DNA of 32,014 bases from Hofstenia miamia (GCA_900660155.1 CABFPE010000183.1:304108-336121); one strand, 5' to 3'; shown: positions 10,666 through 21,162, counted from the first letter of the stretch. The notes: generated from the letters alone by a model not told the origin. Numbers and translations are program-made.

Positions 10666-11700
10666 ATTGACAGAGTTAGACAGAGACAAAATCATTAAAA
10701 CCAGAAATGAGAAATAGAAGATCTGAGATGGAAACTGAGAGAACTATGAGAAAACAGAGGAGAAAATCTGAAGATAACAGCATACACAGAAGGACAATCA
10801 AACAGAGGGAGGAAAGGAACTTATGAGCATCACCCATGAACTTTAAAAAACACCTCAGAGAAATAAAGGGAGAAGAGGAAATGGAATAAAAGGAAGATCA
10901 TCAATGAGATAATGAGAGCAGTGACAAGTCAACTCACAGTTAGTGAATAAATAAACAGACAAAAGAAACCAGTCTATGAGAACTTGATGCTGCCAGAAAA
11001 TAGTCACAATGAGACAATACCATGTAAGGCAACTCTGCCTAAATTTAATGTGAAAGTGGACAGCTATAACCCAACATTTCTGGAATGGCTGTAAATGTTC
11101 AAGATTATGATAGCAGAGAGAAAAGTGAACCAAAGGGCAGCAGCCACAAGGTTCCCACTGTATCTAACAGAGGCAGCCTCTCAACACTACTTGCTCTTAT
11201 ATGCAGACATAAAACAAGATTACAAACTATTAATCAGACACTTTGTAGATTACTATGAAAACAAAAGCTTCAAAAATCAATATCAAATCATATTGAACTC
11301 CACAAAGATGTGAAAGACAGATGATATCCAAAATTATATCCAACAGATAGAATGACTGTTGACACTTAGCTCAAGGGAAAACAAGTATTCCAAGTAGAAT
11401 CTCTTTTCTCACATCTGCAAGGGCATGCCAGAGAACATCCATACGCAATTCAAAATCAAGTGCAACATAGACAATTAGTTGGAGAAGATGATTAGGAAAG
11501 CTGTAGACATACAGACACCAATAGAGAATAATGTCTGCATTTATGAAAAGGCAATCTGGAATAAGGAAAACCCAACAGAATGGAGAAATAACTATATATC
11601 ACAAACAGGGAACACCAAAGCATACAAAGAAAAGAAGGTGGAGAAATTCATCAACATAAAAAATAAGGATTGGGAAATCAAAAAAAATAAGGGAAAAAGA
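10666..11700 (+). pseudogene. Copy B gag (coiled coil end and capsid)
   Basis: The first part (10,666-10,950) matches the second half of the copy A coiled-coil region but is full of stops; IINEIMRAVTSQLT near 10,900 is a clear anchor. A capsid core follows at 11,040-11,313 (PKFNVKVDSYNPTFLEWL, AERKVNQRAAATRFPLYL, YKLLIRHFVDYYENKS), then HICKGMPENIHTQFKIK near 11,410 and an open piece at 11,479-11,736. The N terminus is missing because of the junction at 10,665. A frameshift in an A-rich tract (11,670-11,705) separates capsid from the zinc knuckle frame. Confidence 0.78.
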
Positions 11701-11707
11701 CATAAAA

Positions 11708-11749
11708 TGCTATGCCTGTGGACAGAAGGGGCATAGAAAGGATGAATGT
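11708..11749 (+). pseudogene. Copy B gag zinc knuckle (CCHC)
   Basis: Codons at 11708, 11717, 11732 and 11747 give C-X2-C-X4-H-X4-C (CYACGQKGHRKDEC). The frame continues without a stop into the acidic segment EEEAYYDDEDIIESESE and on to 12,175. The knuckle binds the element's RNA. Confidence 0.88.
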
Positions 11750-11782
11750 AGAAAACAAATTAATATGATCAGAGAGGAAGAG

Positions 11783-11850
11783 GCGTATTATGATGATGAG
11801 GACATAATTGAATCTGAATCAGAACTGGAGGAAGATATAAAATTGCAACT
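11783..11850 (+). other. Scar of protease deletion in copy B
   Basis: In copy A the acidic spacer after the zinc knuckle is followed by about 480-500 bp containing the protease, then by EEDIHLQLHQW. In copy B the acidic spacer passes directly into LEEDIKLQLYQW, with the join near 11,826. The frame is kept across the join. The sequence GGAGGA occurs at the join in B and at the matching place in A, which suggests a short-homology deletion. Confidence 0.75.
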
Positions 11851-12286
11851 GTATCAGTGGAGCATGCATGGAGTTAAAACTGAAGAAATGATAATGGCAG
11901 ATATAATGATTTACAACAATAAAGGGATCAATTCAAAAAGAGTGTCAATGCTGTCAAGCATGTGCATGATAAACAACAGCAGAGGAAAGGTCCCAATACT
12001 AAATGCAACAAATTGGAATATCAACATAAAGAAAGCAAATGTACAAATATTCAGAGAATATGTCAGATCCAGTATCAAAGATATTTGGAGAGCAATGGAG
12101 GACATTGATGAGCAGAGTAGTTTGTACAGTCAACTTGAGGACTTACAAACAAAAACAGGAGGTTCTCCACACTGCTGACTCAAGGGCGAGTGGACGAAAA
12201 CCATCAATGTAGCAAGTACTCCCGACAGGCGACTTGAGGGGAGAGGAACAAAAGCCAAAGAGGAAGACCAATACAAAATACCTGAA
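11836..12286 (+). pseudogene. Copy B protease-RT spacer
   Basis: The frame is open from the zinc knuckle to a TGA at 12176-12178 and then open again into RT, so a single stop separates about 490 codons into two. The segment GVKTEEMIMADIMIYNNKG and VSMLSSMCMINNSRGK match the copy A spacer. ACTCAAGGGCGAG follows the TGA, as in copy A. No enzymatic domain is present. Confidence 0.6.
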
Positions 12287-13077
12287 TTGTCAGAAAAGGA
12301 ATACCAACATTTGAGTGCAGCACAATTGCAACAACTTCGAGAGGTGCTGGAGAGACACAAATGGATATTCAATTATGGAGAAATAAGTGTGGGACAAGCA
12401 ATAGGTGAAACACACAAGATTATTACAACAACAGACAAACCAATAAAACTGCCAGCAAGGCGAGTACCAGAGCAGATGAAGGACAAATACAACAAGATAC
12501 TCAATGAATTGATTGATAACAAAATAATACAACCCAGCAAAAGCCCATATGCTGCACCAACAGTATTTGTGAAACAGGGAGACAAACACAGGTTGTGCAT
12601 AGACTTCCAGAAATTAAACAAAGTAATGAGAAAAGACTTGTACCCACTGCCCAGGATAGAGGACATGCTATATGAGGCAAGTAAACACAAGTACTTCACA
12701 TCAATAGACTTATGCAAGGCATATTGGCAGGTGAGAATTGAAGAAGAAGATATAGAAAAGACGGCATTCATAACTCCTTATGGCCTGTACAAGTGGATAT
12801 ATGGCGTTTGGTTTATGTAACGTTTCTGCAACATTTCAAAGATACATAATGAAAGTACTGAAAAATAAGAAACATACGATTGAGGATGGCGTAAACACAT
12901 ACATTGATGACATCATTGTGACTAGCAACATGATCAAGGAACACCTGCAGAAACTGGAGCAAACATTATCAATCTTGCAAAAAGCCAGCCTTAGAATCAA
13001 CAGAAATAAATGTGATATTTTAAAAGAAAAAATTATATTTCTAGGATGAGTAATCAGAGGGATGCAACCAAAGAAGA
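12287..13077 (+). pseudogene. Copy B reverse transcriptase
   Basis: This is the best-preserved RT domain in the window. Motifs in order: PIKLPARRVPEQM, IIQPSKSPYAAPTVFVKQG, HRLCIDFQKLNKVM, YPLPRIEDML, the first catalytic Asp at 12707-12709 in TSIDLCKAYW, KTAFITPYGLYKW, FGLCNVSATFQRY, the active-site box YIDD at 12900-12911, and NKCDILKEKIIFLG. A 2 bp loss in an AT run near 12,797-12,801 shifts the frame between the fingers/palm and the YIDD part. A TGA stops the frame at about 13,047. The domain copies element RNA into DNA in this family; here it is broken and lacks its connection and RNase H domains. Confidence 0.92.
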
Positions 13078-13110
13078 CAGAGAGAAGAAACAATTCCAAT
13101 TTTTACCACA
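13050..13110 (+). other. Scar of connection/RNase H deletion in copy B
   Basis: After FLG-stop-VIRGMQPKKTER the sequence jumps to FLPHTEYEGLPEMNVDKK, which in copy A lies about 650-700 bp further downstream. The connection region and RNase H present in copy A between these points are missing. The join lies at about 13,080-13,098 in an A/G-rich tract (AAGACAGAGAGAAGAAAC). Confidence 0.75.
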
Positions 13111-14626
13111 CACAGAGTATGAGGGGCTGCCAGAAATGAACGTTGATAAGAAGAGACAAGCAGTGCTACTAATCACAAAAAGGATGAAATATCAGAGTTG
13201 GAGATTATAGAAAAACAAAAAGATATTAAGCAAAATCATAAAGAAATTACAGGAGCTGAGTATGAAATTATCAAAGTTAACCACGAGCTACTATGAAAGG
13301 TACAAATGGAAGAGGAACAGGAATGGACTTCTATCCATGGAAGGACAAAGTAACAGGATTGCAATACCAGAGTATTTTAAATGTGAACTAGTAAGGAAGA
13401 TCCATGAGAAGGGCCATTTAGGCATCATGCAAACAGAAAGCACATTCAATGCATGATTTTTTACAAAGGTGATACAGAAGGTCACAGAGGAAATAATTAA
13501 CAAATGTATGAAATGTCTCCTCCATAATAAACAACATTTTCTGACACAAAGGGCACTGCTAGAGAAGATCATAGCAATGCAACCAAATGAGATCATACAC
13601 ATAGACTTAGAAATGTTGTCAAAAGATTAGGAAAGCTATCAGTACTTGTTGGTGATGGTGGACAATTTCACCAAATACACAAAGTTAATCCCAATGAAGA
13701 ACACAATGGCTGAAACAACCACTGACATTGTAATGAAAGAATGGATCCTGAAATTTGGGCTGATAGAGACGATAATCTCTGATAAGGGGCTGCAATTTGA
13801 AAGCAACCTGTTCCAGGAAATGACACGCCTATTGGAAGTCATAAGCAAAAGAACAACAGCATACCATCCCCAGGTGAATGGTGCAGTGGAGAGACTGACC
13901 AGAACCCTGATAAAGTTGATCAGAGTTACAACTTCAAGGATAGGGGGTCGCAAATGGAGAGAAGTAATTGAAATGATTGAGTACTTTTACAATACATCTG
14001 TACATTTGACAACTGGGATAACACCATTTAAAGCCATTTTTGGGAGAGAGGCAGCAACACCATTATCAATACAATACTTCACCTACAGTGGGAAGTTGGA
14101 TAACCAATATGTGGATCAACTGAGGAATTGGATAACAGTGATACATGAGACAATGTGCCATAACACAAAGAAATTGGCCATGAGACAACAGCATAACTAC
14201 AATAGGAAAATTTACAGTCACACACATAAACTAGGTGACACAGTCTACACATTTACACCTATGAAATTAACAGACCATTTCCAAAAGTTGAAAACAGTAT
14301 GGTCAGGTCCATATAAGATAACACAAGTATTACCAAACAACAAGTACATGTTAAATAATGATAGATTATTGCACTTCCAAAACCTAAAATGGGCGACAGC
14401 AGATATCAAAGAATCAACATTAAATGAAAATGCTGAGTTCAATATAAGTTGTGTTAATGGTAATGAGATTGTATATGATATGCGTGAATTAGATAGTCTA
14501 CCAGAGGAAGGCTTCAACAAAGAATTCAAGGCAAATATTGGTAATGAGGATATACAAAGGAGAGTGCTGCCAAAATGGGCAGCAAGAGATAAATATATAT
14601 ATATGACACTGAAATATGGGATATAA
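13098..14626 (+). pseudogene. Copy B integrase, near-intact
   Basis: The pre-integrase linker (YYERYKW, NRIAIPEYFKCEL) leads to a zinc finger with His codons at 13403 and 13415 and Cys codons at 13505 and 13514. The core has Asp at 13604-13606 (HIDLEM), Asp at 13781-13783 (SDKGLQF) and Glu at 13889-13891 (HPQVNGAVERL), giving an exact D-X35-E. A GPY motif lies at 14306-14314 (VWSGPYKITQV), as in Gypsy integrase C-terminal domains. A 326-codon open stretch starts at 13,646. Two stops break the frame upstream (TGA 13454-13456, TAG 13628-13630). No chromodomain is seen; a polar tail of about 100 residues ends at TAA 14,624. Integrase would insert the cDNA. Confidence 0.92.
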
Positions 14627-14650
14627 ACTTATTGTCTGAATTTAGGAAAA

Positions 14651-15544
14651 TTGAACAAGATGCAACAGCCACTGAGGAAGAGAGTGCACAGAACCCAAAA
14701 ACCTGAGGAGATGATAATGTCAAACCCACGGAGAAGGATACAAAGACAATCTCAAACCAGACGCCCAATGGAAGACAGAAGGGATGAGAACCAACCCATG
14801 ACTAATCAAAGGCGCAAAGTGAGGAGGCAACTGAGTAGTCCCCAAGATCAATTTGAGGGCAGGGAGACAAAAAGACATAATGCTGCTCCCACTGGAGATC
14901 TGCACCACTGATTCAATTGCAAGTTGAGAACCAGTGAACACCCCAGAGCTCTGCACTACCAATTCAAGGACATGCAGAGAACTAGTGAAACACAGCACAA
15001 CTTTCCCTCCAGTCCACCTTGCTGATTTGAGGGCAGTGTGACCATTGGAATTCCAGGGGAAGGTGAAAGTGGGCAAAGAACTGTGTATATATGACAGTGA
15101 TTCAAGGCTGATGTATCAACAGAACCCACAACTGGTCAATTGCTGAAAGTGCCAACTGTGAGTCAATTTGAGGGCGATTCAGTTGAAACCATCAGCATGG
15201 ACTCACTTGATGGTGAGCCAAGCACCAGTAGACCATTACGGATTACACAGCTACATGGCCCCTCCAAAAGCACATCTGAAAGAACAGTGCACTCAAAAGA
15301 CAGAGAGAAAAGAATGTCAAAAATAGACAGGGAAACCTTGCACCCCTACTTCATGGGCACAATGAAAATGAGAACCAATGCATATCAAAAACTGTCACTG
15401 GAAATGAAGAGTCACATTAGAAAGATAGCAAAGACAGAGGGCAGCAATCTACTGATAGTACTAGACATGCAGAAAATACCAAAGAGAACTAGACAAAATG
15501 GTAGAACTACCATATATGCACAGCATGGTTCATGTAATGTTTGA
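14651..15544 (+). pseudogene. Copy B ORF3, N-terminal low-complexity part
   Basis: This follows the pol stop by about 25 bp. An 86-codon piece (14651-14911) is rich in Arg, Gln and Glu (RKRVHRTQKPEE, QRQSQTRRPMEDRRDE). A 134-codon piece in the same frame (15140-15544) goes from a Ser/Thr-rich stretch to HPYFMGTMKMRTNAYQK. Between them (14,912-15,139) the frame is broken and holds a 51 bp repeat. The decamer ATTTGAGGGC occurs exactly at 14851, 15025 and 15166. The counterpart in C1 (26,863-27,300) also carries a short tandem repeat. Function unknown; it looks disordered and charged, with no signal peptide. Confidence 0.6.
14900..14998 (+). repeat. Imperfect 51 bp tandem repeat, two units
   Basis: The units start CTGCACCACTGATTCAA at 14,900 and CTGCACTACCAATTCAA at 14,951, and both continue with a GAGAACCAGTGAA-like stretch. 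The region lies in the variable ORF3 N terminus. Confidence 0.6.
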
Positions 15545-17448
15545 TGACAACTTCACACTGGAAACAGCCCAAGCAATCATGGCATATATAGAACAGATTG
15601 TGAAGATACTGGAAATTAACATAGATAAAGACAATCTAATGATCATTCACATCCTAAAAGAGAAAGAGTATAACAAAAATTTGGAAAAACAAATAGATCA
15701 AACTTTAAGAATGGCAGGAGTACAGGGCATAAGAGTAGTAATCATCTGCAGAACAATGATCACAGAACTACCACCATTCCTGAGAGAACTACAGATACAG
15801 GTCAAAAACGTGTTCTTGTGGGAGAAATTAACAATGGAAGCAAAGTTCATGGAATAAATTTGCCTAGATTTACAGATTGACTACTGGGTAGCCTATTGCA
15901 GACTAATGGTAGACCTGTGCATAGCCATTGATTTATTCAAACAGGTGAAAACAATAGAAATGACAACACATGCAGAAGGCATAGAAAGAGCAAACACACT
16001 GTTCATCAAGTGCAGCCTCATGCAAAGGCAGGAACATATAAAAAGGATAGCAGAGATATGGAAGGAAATGAAGTTACAGAAGAAGATGGAAGAAAAATGG
16101 CCAGAAATACATATTGAGGATCTGTCAAAAAAATACCATAAAACAGTTGAAGTGGCATTGTTGGAAATCAACAGAGCATATGAGTTAAATTTAACCAAAG
16201 ACTTCAAAAAGATGTTATTCAATTAAAAGAATGCACTAGAGATAAGATTCAGAACCTCAGCATGGATTTTAGTGATTTTTATAACACAAGAACAGGAATT
16301 GAGGCTACCAATTTCCAGAGCAGGACGCCTCAAGTTAGCAAAGGCAAAGAGATACAAGATAGCTCTATCCCCAGTGAACACGCAGACAAAAAATTGGCTG
16401 TTGAAAGGACATGTCAAGAAGTTGACATCCCCAGACAAAAATATGAAACCAATGCAAGAGATCAAAAAGCTCATCAGTAGATTAATTAATAACAAAAGCC
16501 CACTAGGAAGAATGTCAGCAATGGATATAGAGATAACAGTATTTGATGAGTCCATGAGGAAATACATGTGGGGCACTACATCTGAAACACAACTAAAACA
16601 AGTTGAGACAGAACCTTTGATAACAACAAAGAAAATTATCATGCAGAAAATCATAGACACAAAAGAAATCATAACCATGATGAAAAATAAAGAGATACAA
16701 CAAACAATAGAATTGGACATGAAAAGATATGAAAAAGCAAGCCCTCACTGCACATTCATAAAAATCATCAAGAGTGTGGAAATGTTGTGAAGGGGAGGCA
16801 TAACTGAACCAGTGGAAGTCTGCAAGATGACAAAAAAACACAAAAAGAGATGCTAGAGGAGGAAGAATTGTTAATGTCAACACAGCTGATATTGTCACCA
16901 AAAACACAGCAACAAATAAACAGAATAAACATAGAGAAATGGGGAGCCTCCACACCAGAACATGTGATGGAATGGATCCATATGGATGACGAAAGATTAT
17001 TGGTCAAAATAAAAATAATAAGGGGAAAAAGAAAAGATTTGCTCTAGGAACTACCAATATGTAAAGGAGAAGCAAACAGTAGCATCAATAAAGCTGATGT
17101 TCATGGAAGAATTCACAGAAACCAAATTGGAAGAGATGCTGAAACCATATAATCAACTAGCAGTGGATGTAGAATGCATCACGTCAAAATTAGAAGTGAA
17201 TGACAAGATCCAATTGAGAATGAGCAGGAGAGGCTTGACGCAAATATTCTGGGAAACACTGAAAGAAAGTAAAATGAATTATCCAGCCATGATCAGATTA
17301 GCAACAGCACCAACAACATCACAAGATTATAGAGAGATAGAGCAACAGATAAAAACTAAAATCCTCATATGCACTCCACCACAAACAGTATCAATCCCAA
17401 TGGTACTCCCAAGATGGAGAATACTGAAAAGCATAAAGGTTGCCAAAA
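15498..17448 (+). pseudogene. Copy B ORF3, main part (unknown protein)
   Basis: A single frame runs from 15498 to 16790 (about 430 codons) with only two stops (TAA at 15855 and 16224), continues through a frameshifted piece (16850-17047) and returns at 17097-17448. Segments shared with C1 and/or C2 are HSMVHVMFDDNFTLE, FKQVKTIEMTTHAEGIERAN, NTQTKNWLLKGHVKKL, KYMWGTTSETQLKQ, HCTFIKIIKS and YNQLAVDVECITSKLE. Composition is Lys/Glu/Ile-rich with no stretch long enough for a membrane segment and no furin-type site noted, so a typical env is unlikely. No known domain is recognised. The 3' end is cut at about 17,448, where LTR sequence begins; C1 shows that ORF3 continued for about 200 more residues. 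Confidence 0.7.
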
Positions 17449-18084
17449 CTTTCTTACATGTATCTAATAATTGATATCAGCAAAAGGGCTGGATAGCCTA
17501 CCATACGTTATACATATTTTATCTTATAGACTTTGGTGACCTATAATAGACTAATAAATATACTGAACATGTATTATGGTTACTTAAATGTAAGGTAGGA
17601 AGCTGCAAGTTGTTATGTAACTTATTTTAATTAACTTCTTTAAAGCCAATAGTTTTTGGTAATGGCTAAAGTAATAATTATTAAGCAGCTAGTGACATTG
17701 CAAGGTTGCAAAGTGACATAAATACACATTACAAATTGAGTTTAAGTCAGTTACAAATAGCATTGAGAACTACACTTAGTTAGGATAGGGAGCACATAAG
17801 AAATTTGTTGAGCTGAGGTTGGGAGCTACCTAATTCAGCAATGGAAATGCAAGTGAGGTGATGCAGAGATCGGAGTTGGCCAGAGGCCAAATGTACACCA
17901 ATCACAGAGAAGAGCTTTGATGGTGAAGTACCTAAACAATATTCAGTTATTTCAGTTAAATGAAGATTAATGGAAATGTATACAACAAATAGCTAATATG
18001 CATACATCCCTATCTGTGTAGAACAGGGAATAATAATTTAAAGAATCATTTAACAAATGTCAACACTTGGTAGTGGATGCTACA
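17449..18084 (+). repeat. Copy B 3' LTR, lacking its 5' part
   Basis: It starts abruptly at an LTR-internal point (matching about 20,660 of the solo LTR, inverted) and runs to the LTR end GTGGATGCTACA at 18084. Its first ~215 bp match 10,456-10,665 of the 5' LTR closely (GATAGCCTAC, GGTGACCTATAATAGACT, GTAAGGTAGGAAGCTGCAAG). An AATAAA at 17553-17558 could be the polyadenylation signal. The U3 start and the polypurine tract are missing. Confidence 0.82.
17553..17558 (+). promoter_or_regulatory. Possible polyadenylation signal in copy B 3' LTR
   Basis: AATAAA lies about 340-350 bp downstream of the TATA position when placed on the LTR map. The 5' LTR has GATAAA at the same site. Position relative to TATA fits an R/U5 signal, but this is inferred. 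Confidence 0.4.
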
Positions 18085-18088
18085 GTAG
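18085..18088. repeat. Target-site duplication of copy B, right (GTAG)
   Basis: It matches GTAG at 9925-9928. Copy A LTR sequence resumes immediately after it with CAGTTTCCTATCC. Confidence 0.8.
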
Positions 18089-18642
18089 CAGTTTCCTATC
18101 CTAAATTTAATAACTGTTACATGCTCAGTCATGTTATCAGTTGCATTAACATCATTAATTTAGATCAAAAATAATATAAATGCAAAATTCCTAGGTTTTG
18201 GCTTACTAGCCATATTTCAAGTTTGTTAATTATAATACATGTAAGATAATGATTGGTAGCCAGGTAAATAAGACTAAAAACCCCTAATCCTAACTTAAAT
18301 GCACTTTCATTGCTTGGCACAAAGACCATTGAATATTTACTGTGATAGATCCAAACCACAAGTAAACACAACTCATCATATTAAATAATCAAACCATAAT
18401 AAGAAATTAATATAAGAGTTCTGAAGAAATTTCTTTATCAATTGTTACAATGAAATTGAATCTATTTATAGTTACTTGAAAAAGTACCTGTCAATTTCAA
18501 ATTTTGAATCTATTGTCTGCCAATATGGTGGCTAAAAATAATGGAAGCAACTTCACCCCCTTTGTTTGGTCAAAATTAATAGTATTAATAAATACTAATT
18601 TGTAATCAATTACATTGATATTTTTGTTTGGATGATGCTACA
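18089..18642 (-). repeat. Copy A 5' LTR, outer part
   Basis: It aligns in the same orientation with 20,500-21,162 of the solo LTR (CCTAATCCTAACTTAAATGC / CCTACACCTAACATATGTGC, then TGGTGGCTAAAAATAATGG). It ends at the LTR start TGTAGCATCATCC (18642 reading down). With 9452-9928 it gives an LTR of about 1.03 kb. A TATAAATA box lies at 18463-18470. The flanking bases are CAAG; no partner duplication survives because the 3' end of A is lost. Confidence 0.85.
18463..18470 (-). promoter_or_regulatory. TATA box in copy A 5' LTR
   Basis: TATAAATA on the minus strand, at the same LTR position as in copy B and the solo LTR. Confidence 0.5.
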
Positions 18643-20037
18643 CAAGTCTCACTGGGGAGGGAAGTGGCTGAGAATCTTTAGAGCTGTGACTTTTCACCTC
18701 ACCTAGTAATTGGTGCTGGGGACTGTAGTCTCTTTTCACTTTCATTGTACTGATGGGGTGCTATAACCATCAATGTGATAATTGATGTTGGGTTGGTATT
18801 ACACTGTGTACTCTCCTCTTTGGTTTGTTTGTTGATTTCATTGTTCATAAGTTTAGTAAGTATATTATGTGTCATAATGACATTTCTACATGCTTTGAAC
18901 TTTCATTATTTCACTTAATTAGAGTTCCAATTTTATCATTACAAATTATTTCCAGTTGTAATTTGGCAAAGTAAAAACAGTGCTATTTATATTTTAATTT
19001 GAATTTCTGACAATTTTGAAATGTGGTAAAATTGAAGCAGAAACCAATTTTTTACCTGGCACATATTTGCCTGTTTGCACAGTTTGCTTTTGTTTACAGA
19101 TGCTGATTAATTTTGTATATATATCAAATTTTTTTCATTTATTTCATCTTTGATTTATTCTCAGTAAATTCATTTTACTTTTATTTTCTCTTGTTTTTAT
19201 TATTATTAATTTATTTTTTTCAAATTTTCAGTTAAATAGTTAAGGGGCACCAAGACAGTGAACAAGTTGACTGGTATATCCTTTAACTTAAATTAGGTAT
19301 ATGGCTAGGGCATTCATACAGCTTGTCCTTCATTGTTAAAATTGATATTAATGCTTTTACCTAAATTGCACAAGGTGAGAATGCATTGAGCATAGGTTAT
19401 TTTAATTAGCACTTAGATTCACCACTTTCACCCAAGACTTAGGGCTTCTTTACTCTTAATCTAATAGGGCTCTAGTCTTATGCAACTCTTCTAAAAGGTT
19501 ATCTGTATCAGGTTGGCAAAGTGTGGCCACTCTTCCCTAAGACAATCTCCTGTTTACTTTTAACTTTTATTGGGCTAAGGTATAATAGCCAGGAGGAGTT
19601 AGTAAATTATTTGTAGCATCAACCCATCCATACATTAAATTAAAAACCCTCAAGATACATTAGTAAGAATGCATGCTGATTTCTCACCAATGCCACAATA
19701 GCTTTGACAATTCTACACTCATCTTAAATCCCTCATTTGATAGGAAATTAGGACATTTGCTGATTTCATGCTGATACAGATTATGTAGGGACCTGCTCAT
19801 TGTGTTTTTAATTTATGTACTTGATTTATATGATATGTTTTTAGTAGTGTGTATGTGCATACATTGTCTCCTTCCTGGTGACATTGTCTGTAAATTTTCT
19901 TGTTGAAGTTGTGTTCTTGTCTGATTGCTGATTGCTTTGTGTTGTGGCACATTGCTTAATGTATCACACTTAGTTGATCTTTTAGTTTATTTATGTAATT
20001 GTTATTTAATTGCTGAGTAGTTTTGCACTGAGATTTG
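18643..20037. other. AT-rich stretch, no gene or repeat recognised
   Basis: No open frame of note on either strand and no LTR landmarks. By eye it contains no CpG at all over about 1.4 kb, so it is probably old transposon-derived sequence. It may be the left part of the C1-type LTR that continues at 21,163, but I could not align it. Confidence 0.45.
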
Positions 20038-21162
20038 TGTAACATCCTCTACCAGGCATTATCACTGTTTATCTACTGTTACTGTATAATGTTAGCTGTG
20101 TTATTGCAGGTAAGGATTTACTTGCTATTACTGCTTGACTAGTTTCTTCTGTTAACTTATGTAACCTAGAATTATCTATTCACTATTTAGGTGACAAAGC
20201 CATGCTGTAAGTTCTGCAACAATCTTCTGATGGGCATCTGCCCAAAGCGGATCTCCACATCCAGTTTCACCACTCCATCCAATGGTTGATTGACAATTCT
20301 CAGCTCAATCAATACAGCTTATGTGTACCCTACTTTAGCTCAGTGCTTACTCAAGGCATGACACAATTTGACTTAAACTGTATTTTGTTAAAGTGTGTTA
20401 TCAATCTGCTACCAGACTTATTACTAGTTGTTCATTAAATATTACATGTAGCCATTACCAAAATATATTGGCTTATTTAAATATATCTTGTTTGAACAAC
20501 TTCCTAACCTACATTTATAATTTACTACATGTATGATCACTTTATCAGTCATTTATAGGTCATTAATTTGGATCTAAAATAGTAATAATATAGTCCCTAA
20601 GTTTTGGTCATCCAACCATTTGCTGATAGTTAATTATTTAATACATGTAGAAAAGAAATGCTAGTTGGCTAATCAAGAGAAAACCCCTACACCTAACATA
20701 TGTGCACTTTCATGATCTGGCACAGAGACCCTAGAATCATTCCCTGTGATGTATCCAGACCACTTCTAAACACTGCTCAATTAGCTCAACATTGTATTAA
20801 ATAAGCAAACCATTTACTTGAAACAAAATAAGAATTCTGAATAAAATTCTTTCAAACTCTTACAATGGTTTTTAATCTATTTATAGTATTTCCAAAAGAA
20901 GTACCTGTTGATTCAAATTTGAACTTTCTGCCAAGATGGTGGCTGAAAATAATGAAAGTGTCAATTAGTCAAAAAGTAATTTTATCAACAGACACAAATA
21001 TCTCTTTTTTGACAAATGTTGTTTCTTAGTTGCATATTACAAATAAATCTGAAATAACACTAATTGATATAATTACAATATTTTTAATCAACTTCTTTTT
21101 GATCTTAATATCTTCTTGCAAAGTTTGCAGCTTATTGATGATTTTATTTGGATGATGCTACA
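20038..21162 (-). repeat. Solo LTR of the copy A/B family
   Basis: Its ends are TGTAACATCC (20038, the inverted LTR end) and GGATGATGCTACA (21162, the inverted LTR start), giving about 1,125 bp, the only uninterrupted full LTR of this family here. No PBS follows its end (20037 downward), and no internal domain follows its start, so it is a solo LTR left by recombination. Flanks are TTTG and TTGG, a possible decayed 4 bp duplication. A TATA box lies at 20878-20885 on the minus strand. Confidence 0.85.
20878..20885 (-). promoter_or_regulatory. TATA box in solo LTR
   Basis: TATAAATA on the minus strand, at the conserved LTR position. Confidence 0.45.

Larger units (their letters stand above)
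9929..18084 (+). mobile_element. Copy B: Ty3/Gypsy LTR retrotransposon with internal deletions
   Basis: It runs from an LTR start (TGTAGCACAATCC) to an LTR end (GTGGATGCTACA), is flanked by GTAG on both sides, and sits inside the 5' LTR of copy A. Order on the plus strand: 5' LTR part, gag, zinc knuckle, RT, integrase, ORF3, 3' LTR part. Compared with A and C1 it lacks the LTR end, PBS and gag start, the protease, the connection and RNase H, the ORF3 end and the first half of the 3' LTR. It has the most CpG and the longest open frames of the copies, so it is the youngest, but it could not move on its own. Confidence 0.9.
2491..18642 (-). mobile_element. Copy A: Ty3/Gypsy LTR retrotransposon, 3'-truncated, interrupted twice
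   Basis: On the minus strand the order is 5' LTR (18642-18089 continuing at 9928-9452), PBS, gag, PR, RT, RNase H, integrase start, which is the Metaviridae (Ty3/Gypsy) order. Homology to copy B stops near 2,490 in the middle of the integrase core, so the rest of integrase, ORF3 and the 3' LTR are missing. It is interrupted by copy B (9929-18084) inside its 5' LTR and by a segment of another LTR family (6236-8324) inside gag. The many stops, frameshifts and almost no CpG mark it as old. Confidence 0.85.

Noticed and set aside
16223..16720. 165-codon hydrophobic open frame on the minus strand
   Set aside because: It is antisense to copy B ORF3, which aligns with C1 and C2 on the plus strand. 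Similar antisense frames at 12373-12771, 15893-16222 and 29273-29764 were dropped for the same reason.
15498..17448. ORF3 as a retroviral-type envelope gene
   Set aside because: The position fits, but no signal peptide, fusion-type peptide, furin-type site or membrane segment is visible in any of the three copies. Only short hydrophobic runs (8-10 residues) occur, and they are not conserved.
20038..21162. 5' LTR of a further minus-strand element
   Set aside because: No PBS follows the LTR end at 20037 and no gag lies between 18,643 and 20,037, so a solo LTR is the simpler call.
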